Source of the DNA: MWBV01 sp964447315
GTDB taxonomy: Archaea > Nanobdellota > Nanobdellia > Pacearchaeales > GW2011-AR1
NCBI GenBank assembly: GCA_964447315.1
Contig: CAYURQ010000007.1
Span: 1 to 45,512, forward strand
Direction: 5' to 3'
Length of the DNA stretch: 45,512 nt
Of the stretch, positions 8,277 to 17,200 are shown piece after piece (the first letter of the stretch is position 1; each line of letters starts with the position of its first letter). The notes beneath the pieces were generated by a model. That model was not told the origin of the DNA. It did not search any database and saw only the letters and a list, made by a program, of their open reading frames with translations. The translations under genes were made by a program, and so were the position numbers.

Positions 8277-9167
8277 ATGGCAAATCAAGATACAACTGCA
8301 TTAAAAGAGAGGATACTATCTCTTATAAGAACAAAAGGACCATGTTTTCCTGCACAGATTTCTTCACAAGTTGGGATGAGCATACTTTTTACTTCAGCAT
8401 TTCTTTCTGAGTTGCTTTCAGAGAAAAAACTTAAAATTTCTAATATGAGGGTTGGAAGTTCTCCTCTTTATTTTATTTCAGGGCAAGAAAATTTATTAGA
8501 GAGATATTCTGGAAGTTTAAAATCAAAAGAAAAAGATGCTTATGAATTACTTAAAGAAAAAAGATTTTTACTTGATTCAGAACAAGACCCAGCTATTAGG
8601 GTTGCACTTCGTGCTTTAAAGGATTTTGCATTTCCTTTTCAAAAAAATGATAAACTTTATTGGAGATATTTAACTGCAAATGAGAATGATTTAGAAATTA
8701 AAGAATCAAGAAAAGAGGAACCTAAAAACCAAGATAAAAAAGAAATTAAACAAGAAGAAAAGAAAGTACAAGAGAAAAAACATGAAGATAAAAAAGAACA
8801 TAAAACTAAGAAGAAAACTTTAAGTAAGAAAAAATCAACAACAAAAAAGAAAACAAGTAATGTAAAAAATGACAAGTTTTTCAATAAAGTTAAAGAATAT
8901 TTGCTTGGAAAAGGAATTCATATATCTGATATTGTTAGTTTTAGTAAAGATGATTTGGTTTTAAAAGTTAAATCAGATGAAAAAGAATTTATTGCATTTG
9001 CTTATAATAAAAAACGTGTAAATGAAGAAGATATTGTTAAGGCTTATAAAAAAGTAAGTGAATTTAATTTGCCTTACACTATATTTTGTTTAGGAGACCC
9101 TGCTAAAAAGACTTTGGTGTTGATTGATTCTATAAAGAATTTGAGAAAAATAGAAAATATTGAGTGA
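8277..9167 (+). CDS. Winged-helix protein with lysine-rich linker and C-terminal nuclease-like fold
   Basis: This 296-residue protein begins with a winged helix-turn-helix (about 5-70: ILSLIRTKGPCFPAQISSQV and a following wing). A helical segment follows, then a Lys/Glu-rich disordered linker (about 145-205) and a compact alpha/beta domain (about 210-296). The C-terminal domain has a strand-strand-helix-strand pattern reminiscent of endonuclease-like folds, but I see no convincing catalytic D...ExK set. DNA or RNA binding is inferred from the N-terminal domain. A TATA-like box (8245-8256) lies about 27 nt upstream. It sits between endA and eS17, in a translation/RNA-processing context. Confidence 0.7.
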   Translation: MANQDTTALKERILSLIRTKGPCFPAQISSQVGMSILFTSAFLSELLSEKKLKISNMRVGSSPLYFISGQENLLERYSGSLKSKEKDAYELLKEKRFLLDSEQDPAIRVALRALKDFAFPFQKNDKLYWRYLTANENDLEIKESRKEEPKNQDKKEIKQEEKKVQEKKHEDKKEHKTKKKTLSKKKSTTKKKTSNVKNDKFFNKVKEYLLGKGIHISDIVSFSKDDLVLKVKSDEKEFIAFAYNKKRVNEEDIVKAYKKVSEFNLPYTIFCLGDPAKKTLVLIDSIKNLRKIENIE

Positions 9168-9204
9168 TTTGGTTTTTTATAGTATGGGGTTATTAATAGG
9201 TAAA

Positions 9205-9260
9205 GAATAAATCTCTTATGAGATTTTTGATTGGATTTGATAATTGTTAATTAATTATTT
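9205..9260 (+). repeat. Dispersed hairpin element, copy A
   Basis: A perfect 7-bp hairpin (AAATCTC-TTAT-GAGATTT, 9209-9226) is followed by TTGATTGGATTTGATAATTG. The same hairpin plus TTGG..TTGGATAATT box recurs at 11284, 12505 and 36065. Here it lies 40-90 nt after a stop codon and upstream of the eS17 promoter. Confidence 0.6.
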
Positions 9261-9337
9261 TTTAGTTTATTTTAAGTTTAATGAGTATTTTTAAGGCAAT
9301 GAAAAGCTTTAAAAAAGAAATTTATCTTGGAATAGTC

Positions 9338-9547
9338 ATGGGAAAAATAAAATCAAAGATGATGAGAAGAACTGCAGAAACTCTTATGAAAGATGAAGAG
9401 ATTGAGTTTAATCAGGACTTTGAACAAAATAAAAAGATTCTTGGAGATACAATGCCTAGTAAGAAACTAAGAAATAGAATAGCTGGTCTTATTTCTCGGA
9501 TGAAAAGACAAGAAGCAAAAAGAAAAGCAGAATTAGCTTCTGAATAA
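9338..9547 (+). CDS. rps17e: Ribosomal protein eS17
   Basis: This small-subunit protein is specific to archaea and eukaryotes. Conserved elements are MGKIKSKMMRRTAETLM, the DFEQNKKIL segment and PSKKLRNRIAGLISRM. I chose the ATG at 9338 (69 residues), which matches the family length and N-terminus. An upstream ATG at 9281 would add 19 unrelated residues. A TATA-like box (AAGCTTTAAAAAAG, 9304-9317) centred about 28 nt upstream of 9338 supports this start. Confidence 0.93.
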   Translation: MGKIKSKMMRRTAETLMKDEEIEFNQDFEQNKKILGDTMPSKKLRNRIAGLISRMKRQEAKRKAELASE

Positions 9548-9608
9548 TCTCTTTTATTCTTATTAATTAAACTTTTAAACCTTATATCTATAGTAATTTT
9601 ACATATAG

Positions 9609-9682
9609 GGCTCCGTAGCTCAGTTGATTAGAGCGCTGCTCTCATGAGGCAGAGGTCGGGAGTTTGAATCTCCCTGGAGCCA
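9609..9682 (+). tRNA. tRNA with CAT anticodon (elongator Met, or Ile2)
   Basis: A full cloverleaf folds: acceptor GGCTCCG/TGGAGCC, D-stem GCTC/GAGC, anticodon stem CTGCT/GGCAG with loop CTCATGA, T-stem GGGAG/CTCCC, discriminator A. CCA is not encoded. The anticodon stem lacks the three G-C pairs of initiator tRNA, so it is an elongator Met tRNA or the agmatidine-modified Ile2 tRNA; sequence alone does not decide. An AAACTTTTAAACC box lies about 35-40 nt upstream. Confidence 0.93.
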
Positions 9683-9698
9683 TTATTTTTTTATTATT

Positions 9699-10052
9699 TT
9701 AAAACCATTTTGGAATTCCATCATTTTCTGAACGTGGAATAATATGAAAATGTAAATGTGGAACAATTTGTCCTGAAGATTTGAAATTATTTTGAACTAC
9801 ATTAAATCCAGTGGCATTGAAATCTTTCATTATTTTTATTCCAGCTTGTTTTAATGCTTGGATTAATTCTGTTCCTAGTGTTGTAGGAGTTTCTAGTATT
9901 GTTTCTGCGTGGTGTTTTGAGATAACTAGGGCATGACCTTTTATTGATTGGTCTTTATCCATTATTGTGAAAAAACTATCATTTTCCTGGAGTTTATCTA
10001 CTGAGATTTCTCCTTTAGCCATTTTGCAGAATATACAATCTTGTTTTGCCAT
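9699..10052 (-). CDS. HIT-family nucleotide hydrolase/transferase
   Basis: This 117-residue histidine-triad protein carries the catalytic HLHFHIIPR motif (H99, H101, H103) near the C-terminus and a CIFCKM zinc-type pair (C6, C9) at the N-terminus, as in Hint-type members. Hint proteins hydrolyse AMP-lysine, AMP-NH2 and similar adenylates, including aminoacyl-adenylates leaked by synthetases. The exact substrate is not readable from sequence. It is convergent with the tRNA gene at 9609. Confidence 0.9.
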   Translation of the reverse strand: MAKQDCIFCKMAKGEISVDKLQENDSFFTIMDKDQSIKGHALVISKHHAETILETPTTLGTELIQALKQAGIKIMKDFNATGFNVVQNNFKSSGQIVPHLHFHIIPRSENDGIPKWF

Positions 10053-10082
10053 TTTTTATTAAAAGAATTTTAGTTTAAAAAT

Positions 10083-10589
10083 TTAATTGAGATTTTTTCC
10101 TTCCCAGAGAACTTTTTCACCTTTTAGTTTTTTATCAAGAATTACTAATTCGTCATATATTCCTTCAATTAAATCGTAATTTTTAGCTTCATTTAAATCT
10201 ACCCAAACAAATTCTGTTAATGCATCACATAGTCTTACATTTTCATTTTTTGAATTTGCAAATAAACTCACAATTATACAAGGAATCTTATCTGGACGTA
10301 TATAAACCATGCTTGTAACATAATCAATATCTTCTATTTCAAGACCTACTTCTTCTAAACACTCTCTTTTCAATAAATCCTCAAAAATATTATACCAATG
10401 ATGAGGAGAATCTTTTTCTTTTAGAGCATAATCTAAAACTTCTAGTTTTCCTCCTGGAACAGTCCACCTTCCTGGAAATGCTTTTTCCCAGTTTGCTCTT
10501 TTTGTAATTAAATATTTTCCTTGTTTATTTATAATTATTCCAGTAACAACAACATAATGTAAGAGATTTTTGTTGTATTTTTTAGTCAT
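10083..10589 (-). CDS. NUDIX hydrolase with enlarged Nudix-box loop
   Basis: This 168-residue protein has a recognisable Nudix fold: GRWTVPGGKLE (40-50) and KRECLEEVGLEIED (74-87). The canonical box has R 14 residues after the first G. Here G47 and R75 are 28 apart, so about 14 residues (rich in K, D, H, W) are inserted in the loop before the catalytic helix. The RE..EE.G glutamates are intact, so it is probably an active nucleoside-diphosphate-X hydrolase. I start at the ATG at 10589; one codon upstream is TTG. It is transcribed divergently from a second NUDIX gene through a shared palindromic TATA box. Confidence 0.85.
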   Translation of the reverse strand: MTKKYNKNLLHYVVVTGIIINKQGKYLITKRANWEKAFPGRWTVPGGKLEVLDYALKEKDSPHHWYNIFEDLLKRECLEEVGLEIEDIDYVTSMVYIRPDKIPCIIVSLFANSKNENVRLCDALTEFVWVDLNEAKNYDLIEGIYDELVILDKKLKGEKVLWEGKNLN

Positions 10590-10610
10590 CAAAAAAGTTC
10601 ATCACAATAA

Positions 10611-10620
10611 TATTTAAATA
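10611..10620. promoter_or_regulatory. Palindromic bidirectional TATA box
   Basis: TATTTAAATA is a perfect palindrome centred at 10615.5. Its centre is 26.5 nt from the minus-strand start at 10589 and 27.5 nt from the plus-strand start at 10643. One TBP site can thus direct leaderless transcripts both ways. Confidence 0.6.
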
Positions 10621-10642
10621 ATTCCTCAAAAAATTTGACTTA

Positions 10643-11245
10643 ATGGAAAAAAACATAATTAGTTTGTTTATCAAAGAAATTCAATTAAAGTTTAATGAAA
10701 TAGAAAAGTTGCTTAAGATTCGTTCTAATAAATTAGATTACCATTTAAAGAAACTTGTTAAAAAAGGTGTTTTGAACAAAGAAAATGGTTTTTATAGTTT
10801 AAGTGAAAGTTCAGAATATTTGATTCCTTACTTATCTAATAAAGAAAGTGTTTTGCCAGTTATTTTAATTTGTATTGGAAATTCAGAGAAGGCATTTTTT
10901 TATAAACGTGAAAAAAGGCCTTATAAAGGATTTTTAAGTTTACCAGGTGGAAGACTAAGGTTAGGAGAGGAAATTAATGGAGGAGTTAAAAGAATAATGA
11001 AAGAAAAACATAAGGTTAATGCTGAATATGAAAAAATTAATTCTGTTTCATTGGAACATGTAAAGAAAAATGGAAAAATAATTCATTCTTTTTTATTGAT
11101 ATTTGTTAGTGCTAAGATAAAACAAGAGGTCAAATTAACCAAGGTTAGTAGAAGTAAATCAAAAATAATTCCTAGTGATTATAAATTAATTAAAGAGGAT
11201 TTGAATAAAGAAGTTGGTATTAAGAGCATTTTTTCTAAGGGTTAG
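10643..11245 (+). CDS. Winged-helix / degenerate NUDIX protein, probable transcriptional regulator
   Basis: The 200 residues split into an N-terminal winged helix (about 1-65: EIEKLLKIRSNKLDYHLKKL is a helix-turn-helix) and a NUDIX domain (about 68-170). The Nudix box reads GRLRLGEE...KRIMKEKHKV. Relative to REUXEEXGU, two core glutamates are replaced (I118, K122) and the glycine is K124, so hydrolysis is unlikely. In known families such as NrtR, a NUDIX domain fused to a winged helix senses a nucleotide-sugar or NAD-related ligand, though there the order is NUDIX first. I infer a ligand-responsive regulator, possibly of the intact NUDIX gene across the shared promoter. Confidence 0.78.
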   Translation: MEKNIISLFIKEIQLKFNEIEKLLKIRSNKLDYHLKKLVKKGVLNKENGFYSLSESSEYLIPYLSNKESVLPVILICIGNSEKAFFYKREKRPYKGFLSLPGGRLRLGEEINGGVKRIMKEKHKVNAEYEKINSVSLEHVKKNGKIIHSFLLIFVSAKIKQEVKLTKVSRSKSKIIPSDYKLIKEDLNKEVGIKSIFSKG

Positions 11246-11283
11246 GATTTGTTAATTTGTATTTGAGAAATTATAGTTAACTA

Positions 11284-11345
11284 GAAATAATAAATCTCTT
11301 TCAAGATTTTTAAATTGGATTGGTTAATTTTATTAGAAGCTTTGA
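11284..11345 (+). repeat. Dispersed hairpin element, copy B
   Basis: AAATCT-CTTTCA-AGATTT (11292-11309) is followed by AAATTGGATTGGTTAATTTT. It matches copies at 9205, 12505 and 36065 in layout. It lies between convergent genes, about 40 nt after the stop at 11245. Confidence 0.55.
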
Positions 11346-11368
11346 TGGGCTTTGCTGGAAGATTCGTT

Positions 11369-12427
11369 TTACTTAGCCATATAAATAGTTCTTGAAGGGA
11401 ATGCAAATCCAACTCCTAATTTTTCTACTTTTTCTTTTATTTGTAGATTTATATCTTCTTGAATATCCATGTATTTATTATAGTCATTTGTTCCAACATA
11501 ATATACAACTTCAAAGTTTAAGCTTGAATCTCCGAAATCCTTGAAATGTACTCTGTCTAAATCAGCACCCTCTGTTTTGTTTATAATTTCCTCAACAATT
11601 TTTTTTATTTTTTTAAGTTGGGCAGGTGTTGAATTATATTCAACTCCAAATGAAAATACTACACGCCTTTTATTCATTTTTTTGTAATTGTTTATTCTTG
11701 TAGAAGTTAATTCACTGTTGGAAATTACTAATTCTTGTCCTCCTAGGGCTTGGATTCTTGTTGTTTTAATTCCAATATGTTTTACAACTCCCATATCTTG
11801 TCCTACGATTATGAAATCTCCTTCTTCTAATGGTTTATCAAAATAAATAGCAAAAGCTGAAAATAAGTCTCCTAAAACATTTTGTAATGCTAGTCCAATA
11901 GCAATTCCTGCAACTCCTGCTCCTGCAAGCAAAGGGGTTATGTTTATTCCTAAATTTTGAAGAATCATAAAGAATGCGATTACCCAGATTATTAATTTTG
12001 CAATGAACTTTAAAACTTGAATCATTGATTCCCCGCTTTCTTTTCCTTTCTTTTTTTGTTTTTCTCTATATCTATCTAAGGCATGACTAGTTATTGAGAT
12101 TATTCCTTTAGATATATAAAAAATTATAAATATCATTAAGATAATTCCTAGAACTTTATCAATTATTTCTGGAAGGGTTAGGTAAGAAGTTCCAATAAAG
12201 AAAGCTAAGTATGCAAAAAAAGGCCACTTAATTGATTCAAGAAAATCAATTGCTGCATCATCCCAGGTTATTTTGGTTTTTTTGCTTAGGTGTTTAAGCT
12301 TGTAAACTCCCCAAGAATCAAATATTTTGAAGACTATAAATAAACCTACAAACATTAATATTGCTATCCAGTAATCTCCACTATTATTATTTGTAATTAT
12401 TTCTTGTAATAAATCATTTAATCCCAT
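11369..12427 (-). CDS. mscS: MscS-family small-conductance mechanosensitive channel
   Basis: This 352-residue integral membrane protein has about five hydrophobic helices. The pore-lining helix is Gly/Ala-rich (LLAGAGVAGIAIGLALQNVLGDLFSAF, about 168-194). It is followed by the beta domain (DFIIVGQDMGVVKHIGIKTT) and the cytoplasmic alpha/beta vestibule. MscS channels open under membrane tension to release solutes during hypo-osmotic shock. Length is slightly above the 286 residues of E. coli MscS because of extra N-terminal helices. It stands alone, with a dispersed hairpin element upstream. Confidence 0.93.
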   Translation of the reverse strand: MGLNDLLQEIITNNNSGDYWIAILMFVGLFIVFKIFDSWGVYKLKHLSKKTKITWDDAAIDFLESIKWPFFAYLAFFIGTSYLTLPEIIDKVLGIILMIFIIFYISKGIISITSHALDRYREKQKKKGKESGESMIQVLKFIAKLIIWVIAFFMILQNLGINITPLLAGAGVAGIAIGLALQNVLGDLFSAFAIYFDKPLEEGDFIIVGQDMGVVKHIGIKTTRIQALGGQELVISNSELTSTRINNYKKMNKRRVVFSFGVEYNSTPAQLKKIKKIVEEIINKTEGADLDRVHFKDFGDSSLNFEVVYYVGTNDYNKYMDIQEDINLQIKEKVEKLGVGFAFPSRTIYMAK

Positions 12428-12504
12428 TTTAAATTTCTCTTTTCTTTATTTTTAATAAGAATTTTCACTTTAAAAGTTTTTGGAGTTTATTAATATTCCT
12501 TGTG

Positions 12505-12560
12505 TAAATAATAAATCTATTGCTAGATTTTTGAATTGTTTTGGATAATTATATTTATGA
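12505..12560 (+). repeat. Dispersed hairpin element, copy C
   Basis: A perfect 7-bp hairpin (AAATCTA-TTGC-TAGATTT, 12513-12530) is followed by GAATTGTTTTGGATAATTAT. Compared with copy A, the closing pair is A-T instead of C-G, a compensatory change. Both neighbouring genes run on the opposite strand, so this copy is antisense to the glyS 3' region. Confidence 0.6.
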
Positions 12561-12584
12561 ATACATTATTTCTATGGGATTGGG

Positions 12585-14222
12585 TTATATTTTATTGAAA
12601 AGTTTTTCACTTGAAATAAATTTTCTTAAAGTATCTTTTAATTTGGATATTTTAATTCTTTTTTGAGCTTTGGTATCTCTGAAACGAATAGTGACTGTTT
12701 GGTCTTTTAGAGTTTGCTCATCAATTGTTATACAAAAAGGAGTTCCTATTTCATCATTTCTTGCATATCTTCTACCAATACTTCCTGATTTGTCATAAAT
12801 AACATTAAATGTTTTTTTTAAATCTTGAGTTATTTCTTTTGCAAGTTCATTGAAATCAGGTCTTTTAACTAAAGGAAAAATTGCTGCTTTAATTGGAGCT
12901 AAATTTAATGGAAGTGTTAAAACTATATTTTGTTTTTCATCTTTATGGTAGGCTTTTGTTAATAGTGCTAAAAAAACTCTTTCCATTCCAAAAGTTGGTT
13001 CAATAACTTTGGGAATAACTTTGTTTTTATATTTTTCATCAAAAATTTCCATTTTTTCTTTGCTTTCTTTAGCATGTTGGGTTAAATCATATTGCCCTCT
13101 GTTTGCATTTCCTGCAACTTCTTTTGAACCAAATGGATATTCATAATCAATATCAAAAGTTGCTGAACTATAATGGCTTAATTCTTCATTTGTATGCTCA
13201 CGTATTTTAATTTCTTGAAGCTCTAAATTTTTAAACCAAATAATTTGTTCTGCTAACCAATAAGCATGCCACTCTTCAAGTTTATTTTTTTCAAGTAATT
13301 CTTTTATTGAAGTTTTTACTAGTTTTTGATTTTCTTTAGGGTTTTCTTTTTTTTGAGTTTCTTTTGATAAGAAATTAAATTCTGTATTAAGATGTTTTTC
13401 TTCAAGTAATTCACATTTTTTTTCTTCTGGATTTATGAAAAATTCAAATTCACCAATATGAAACTCCCTGGATCTAAAAAGAAAATCACGCGGGGCAATT
13501 TCATTTCTAAAGCAACGTCCTATTTGAGCAATTCCAAAAGGCAAGACTTGTCTTGTTGTTTGATTTATTAGTTTAAAATCTAAAAACATTCCTTGAGCTG
13601 TTTCTCCTCTTAGGAAAGCTGGTTGTTTTTCTACTGTTGGACCTACGCTTGTTTGAAACATTAAATTGAATTTTCCTTGACTTTCATATTCTCCGCCGCA
13701 ATCTGGGCAGTTTACTTTTCCTAATTCATTTTCATCTAATTTAGAAGTTTTTTTACAAGATTTACATTTTACAAAAATATCATTAAAGTTTTCTAAATGT
13801 CCAGAAGCTTTCCAAGTTCTTGGATGTGAAATAATGCTTGCTTCCATTCCAACAATGTTTTCTTTATCATGAACAAAATGTCTCCACCAATCTTTTTTTA
13901 TGTTGTTGAAGAGTTCAATTCCTAAAGGCCCAAAATCCCAAAATCCAGAAAATCCTCCATAAATATCTGAACTACGGTAAACAAATCCTTTTTCTTTGCA
14001 AAAGTTTGCTAGTTCTTCAATTGAAATTTTTTCATGAGTTAACATGTGTTTTTTTGAGTGGTTTAGGTTTTTAAGAATTTCTAGTTTTTTAGCTTCTGCT
14101 TCTGAACGGGTTTTTCCTAGATATGCAATTGATTTGCTTTTGACTTTTCCATTTTCACGCACAGATTTTCTAAGATAATAGTAATCTTTTCCATTAACTT
14201 TTTGTTTTACAATATAAACCAT
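12585..14222 (-). CDS. glyS: Glycyl-tRNA synthetase (archaeal/eukaryotic type) with N-terminal extension
   Basis: This class II alpha2-type synthetase charges tRNA-Gly. Visible features are the start of the core SSDIYGGFSGFWDFGPLG (about 83-100), a zinc module (CKSCKK ... CPDCGG), motif 2 (RCFRNEIAPRDFLFRSREF), motif 3 (PTFGMERVFLALL) and the anticodon domain. Residues 1-55 are extra: a small beta-rich module with YYYLRKSVRENGKVKSKSI and AYLGK, resembling the N-terminus of some IS4/IS1634-like transposases. The usual GlyRS start would be near M60 (14045). However, the TATA-like box at 14249-14257 is about 31 nt before the ATG at 14222, which supports translation of the extension. Confidence 0.93.
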   Translation of the reverse strand: MVYIVKQKVNGKDYYYLRKSVRENGKVKSKSIAYLGKTRSEAEAKKLEILKNLNHSKKHMLTHEKISIEELANFCKEKGFVYRSSDIYGGFSGFWDFGPLGIELFNNIKKDWWRHFVHDKENIVGMEASIISHPRTWKASGHLENFNDIFVKCKSCKKTSKLDENELGKVNCPDCGGEYESQGKFNLMFQTSVGPTVEKQPAFLRGETAQGMFLDFKLINQTTRQVLPFGIAQIGRCFRNEIAPRDFLFRSREFHIGEFEFFINPEEKKCELLEEKHLNTEFNFLSKETQKKENPKENQKLVKTSIKELLEKNKLEEWHAYWLAEQIIWFKNLELQEIKIREHTNEELSHYSSATFDIDYEYPFGSKEVAGNANRGQYDLTQHAKESKEKMEIFDEKYKNKVIPKVIEPTFGMERVFLALLTKAYHKDEKQNIVLTLPLNLAPIKAAIFPLVKRPDFNELAKEITQDLKKTFNVIYDKSGSIGRRYARNDEIGTPFCITIDEQTLKDQTVTIRFRDTKAQKRIKISKLKDTLRKFISSEKLFNKI

Positions 14223-14238
14223 TTTATTAATTATAAAC

Positions 14239-14281
14239 TACAAAAGGGTATTTAAATCTTTTGTAAACTACAATATAAAAT
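14239..14281. promoter_or_regulatory. Divergent promoter of glyS and the giant surface protein, with inverted repeat
   Basis: TACAAAAG (14239-14246) and CTTTTGTA (14258-14265) form perfect 8-bp inverted arms around GGTATTTAAAT, which contains the probable glyS TATA box. TAAACTACAA also occurs twice (14234 and 14264). A second TATA-like box (ATATAAAAT, 14273-14281) faces the giant gene. The arrangement looks like an operator embracing a TATA box. Confidence 0.45.
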
Positions 14282-14297
14282 ACATACATAATAAGTA

Positions 14298-17200
14298 ATG
14301 TTTATAAGTAATAATACACACATAGTAGGCATGGGAAGGACTAATCTAGCAAAAGCTAGAGCTAGAGCTAATGCTCTAAAAAAAGAGTTGCATGATGCAA
14401 TTGAAAAAAGAAAAAAGATTTCTAATTATTTGAGAAAATTAAGAAAAGATTTTGATTCTAAAAAAATTTCTTATGAAAGGTATCATTCAATATTAATTAA
14501 AGAGCAAAATGGAAAGATGCTTGATGAGTGGGTATCTCATTATGATGAGAAGATATCTAAATTAAAGATTTTAATTCATGAAACAAATAATTCTTCAAAA
14601 CAAGAAAAAGTTTTTTCTGAGAAAATTCAAACCCTTAAGGAATTGCAAGGGAATAATACTCTTACAAAGAGCAAAGAGAAAAAATTGGGGATTAGTCCTT
14701 CCCATAAAAAAACTTCAGACACATCCGGGGTTAAAAACCCGGATAAAACTGAAGTTAATAGTCAAAATGAAATTAGATTAAATATTCGTTCTTGCATTGA
14801 AAAGAGAAATAAAATTCAGAATTATCTTAAGGCATTACATTATGAATACAATGTAGGCAGGATTTCTTTTGAAAGATATCAAAAAATACTCAACAAAGAA
14901 AACCAAGGTAAAACATTGGAAGAATGGGTTTCTTATTATGAGGAGAAAATCTTCTCTTTAAGAACTCGTTTGTACCATAAAGAAAAACAAAACCTTAGTT
15001 TAGAAAAAATAAATTCTGGAATTGCTAGAACTGAAAAGCAAGAAAGTGGAAAATCTGCTGAAAACTTTTTAGTTCAAAGAAAGAAACTTTCAATTAAAGC
15101 AAGTCCAATAACTATTTTTTCTGCACTACTTGTTGTTGCTGTTTTTTTGGTTTTGTTTTTTGGCAAAGGAAGCTTTTTAGGTTTTGCAATTTTTGGCCAA
15201 GGTTCTCAAGTTGAGTTTACCCAGGACATTGGAAAGGGTTTTTATGAAACTACAAATTACTCTTTTTCCTTGGATGCTCAAGGAAATTTAACGAGGTTTG
15301 AAATTTCAGGATATATTGAAGGTAGCGGTAGCGTTAAGGTTTATTTAGAGGATTATTTAGTTTATGAACGTCCGCGGCAAATAATTACACAAGAAACACA
15401 AACTCTTTCTCAAGAAAATATAACTAATCAAATAATTCAAGAGGATAATCAATCAAATTTAAGTCAAAAAATAATTAATGAAAATCAAGATGAAAACATT
15501 TCTTCAAGCATAATAACTGGTTTAGCAACAGAAGACTCAGAAAGTGAAAGTAGTGTACAAAATTCAGATATATCAAATTCAGAAGAAATTGTTGAAACAG
15601 TATCTCAAATTGGAATTGAAGATACAATGAGTGAGGGAGTTTCAGAAACAGAAAGCGAAGTTAGTCTTTCTCAAGAAGAAATCTCTTTAATTCCTTCTGA
15701 AATTCAAGAAACAATATCAACGGACACATCATATTCAGAAAATCAAACAGAAGGGGTTTCAAAAGAAACATATAGTGGAANNNNNNNNNNNNNNNNNNNN
15801 NNNNNNNNNNNNNNNNNNNNNNNNNNNNNNNNNNNNNNNNNNNNNNNNNNNNNNNNNNNNNNNNNNNNNNNNNNNNNNNNCTCTTCTATTTCTGAACAAG
15901 AGATTAATGAAACAGAAATAGAAATTCCAGAACAAAATACAGATATTACAATAAATCAATCAGTGGAAATATCAAATCAAACATCATATTCAGAAAATCA
16001 AACAGAAGGGGTTTCAAAAGAAACATATAGTGGAATTAGTCCTTCCCTTGAAAATGAAACCTCTTCTATTTCTGAACAAGAGATTAATGAAACAGAAATA
16101 GAAATTCCAGAACAACCAGACGAGATAGTTCAGGAAATAGAACAAGCAATAACTAGATTTATTAAGACTTGTGATGAAACTTGTGATTTAAAGCAAGAAA
16201 ATTTGAGTAAGAGCAATTATACTCTTAAAATTGAAATTGATAATTCAAGACTTTATTTAGAGAGTTTTACATATTTATTGGAATTATCTGAAAATTTAAC
16301 TACAGATTCCTTAAATCAAACAAATATTACAAATTATACTGTTAAGCAATATCCTGCAAAAGTTGGAGAAATGGTTAAATGGGAGAAAATAATTGAATTA
16401 AATGAAACAAAGTTAAATGAATCAAAAGATAAAGAAGTTGAAATTGAATTTGAAATTGAAGATTTTGCAGAAGAAATTCTTGTTGAAGATGAAAAAGGAA
16501 AAAAGATTATTGATGTAAGAGATGTTGATGATATTCGAAATAAGTTTGTAGAAAAGAAAGAGCCTAAAGAAATTGGCAAATTAAAAAATGTAACTCTTAA
16601 GCTTAAAGAAAAAGACACTAAAAAATATAATCTTACTTATGAGACCCCTCCTGCTGAGAAGTTTGAAGAAAATGTTTCTGAATCCAAGAAAATTGTGAAT
16701 GTTTCTGCTCCTATGAAGTATAAAGAGATTATTGTTGAAGTTGAATTACCTAGCCCTGTTAAAAATAAATCTGCCCAAGTTACTTGGGTAAATAAAGACA
16801 AAATAATTCCCAAAGAAAATTTAACCTTTATTGATGAAGATAATGATAGTTTATATGAAAAAATATCTTGGAATGTTTCTGGTTTTTTAAATGAAACAGA
16901 AACTTTTGAAATTGATTTAGTGATTTTAAATCCAATTGAATATCTAAAAGATGGAGATGTTTGGATAGTTAGATTTGAAACAATTGGAACTGCTAACCTA
17001 AGCATTTGGAGTGAAAATGCTGCATTTGAGGAAATTCAAAATGATTCAAACTTAACTATTGATGAGATGGAATTTTTGAACTTAAGTTGTGGAAATAAAA
17101 GTTTGAGTGAAAGATTAGTTGTTTTGGATGAGGAAAATAATTCTTATAATTACACTGAAATTTCTTTTAATGATAGTATTAAACCTTACAAATTTTTTGT

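Noticed and set aside
9281..9337. Longer start for eS17
   Set aside because: The added residues are not part of the family and overlap the TATA-like box that fits the start at 9338.
15981..16114. CRISPR-like array in the repeat region
   Set aside because: The repeats are in-frame protein-coding units with no spacer structure, and no cas genes are present.
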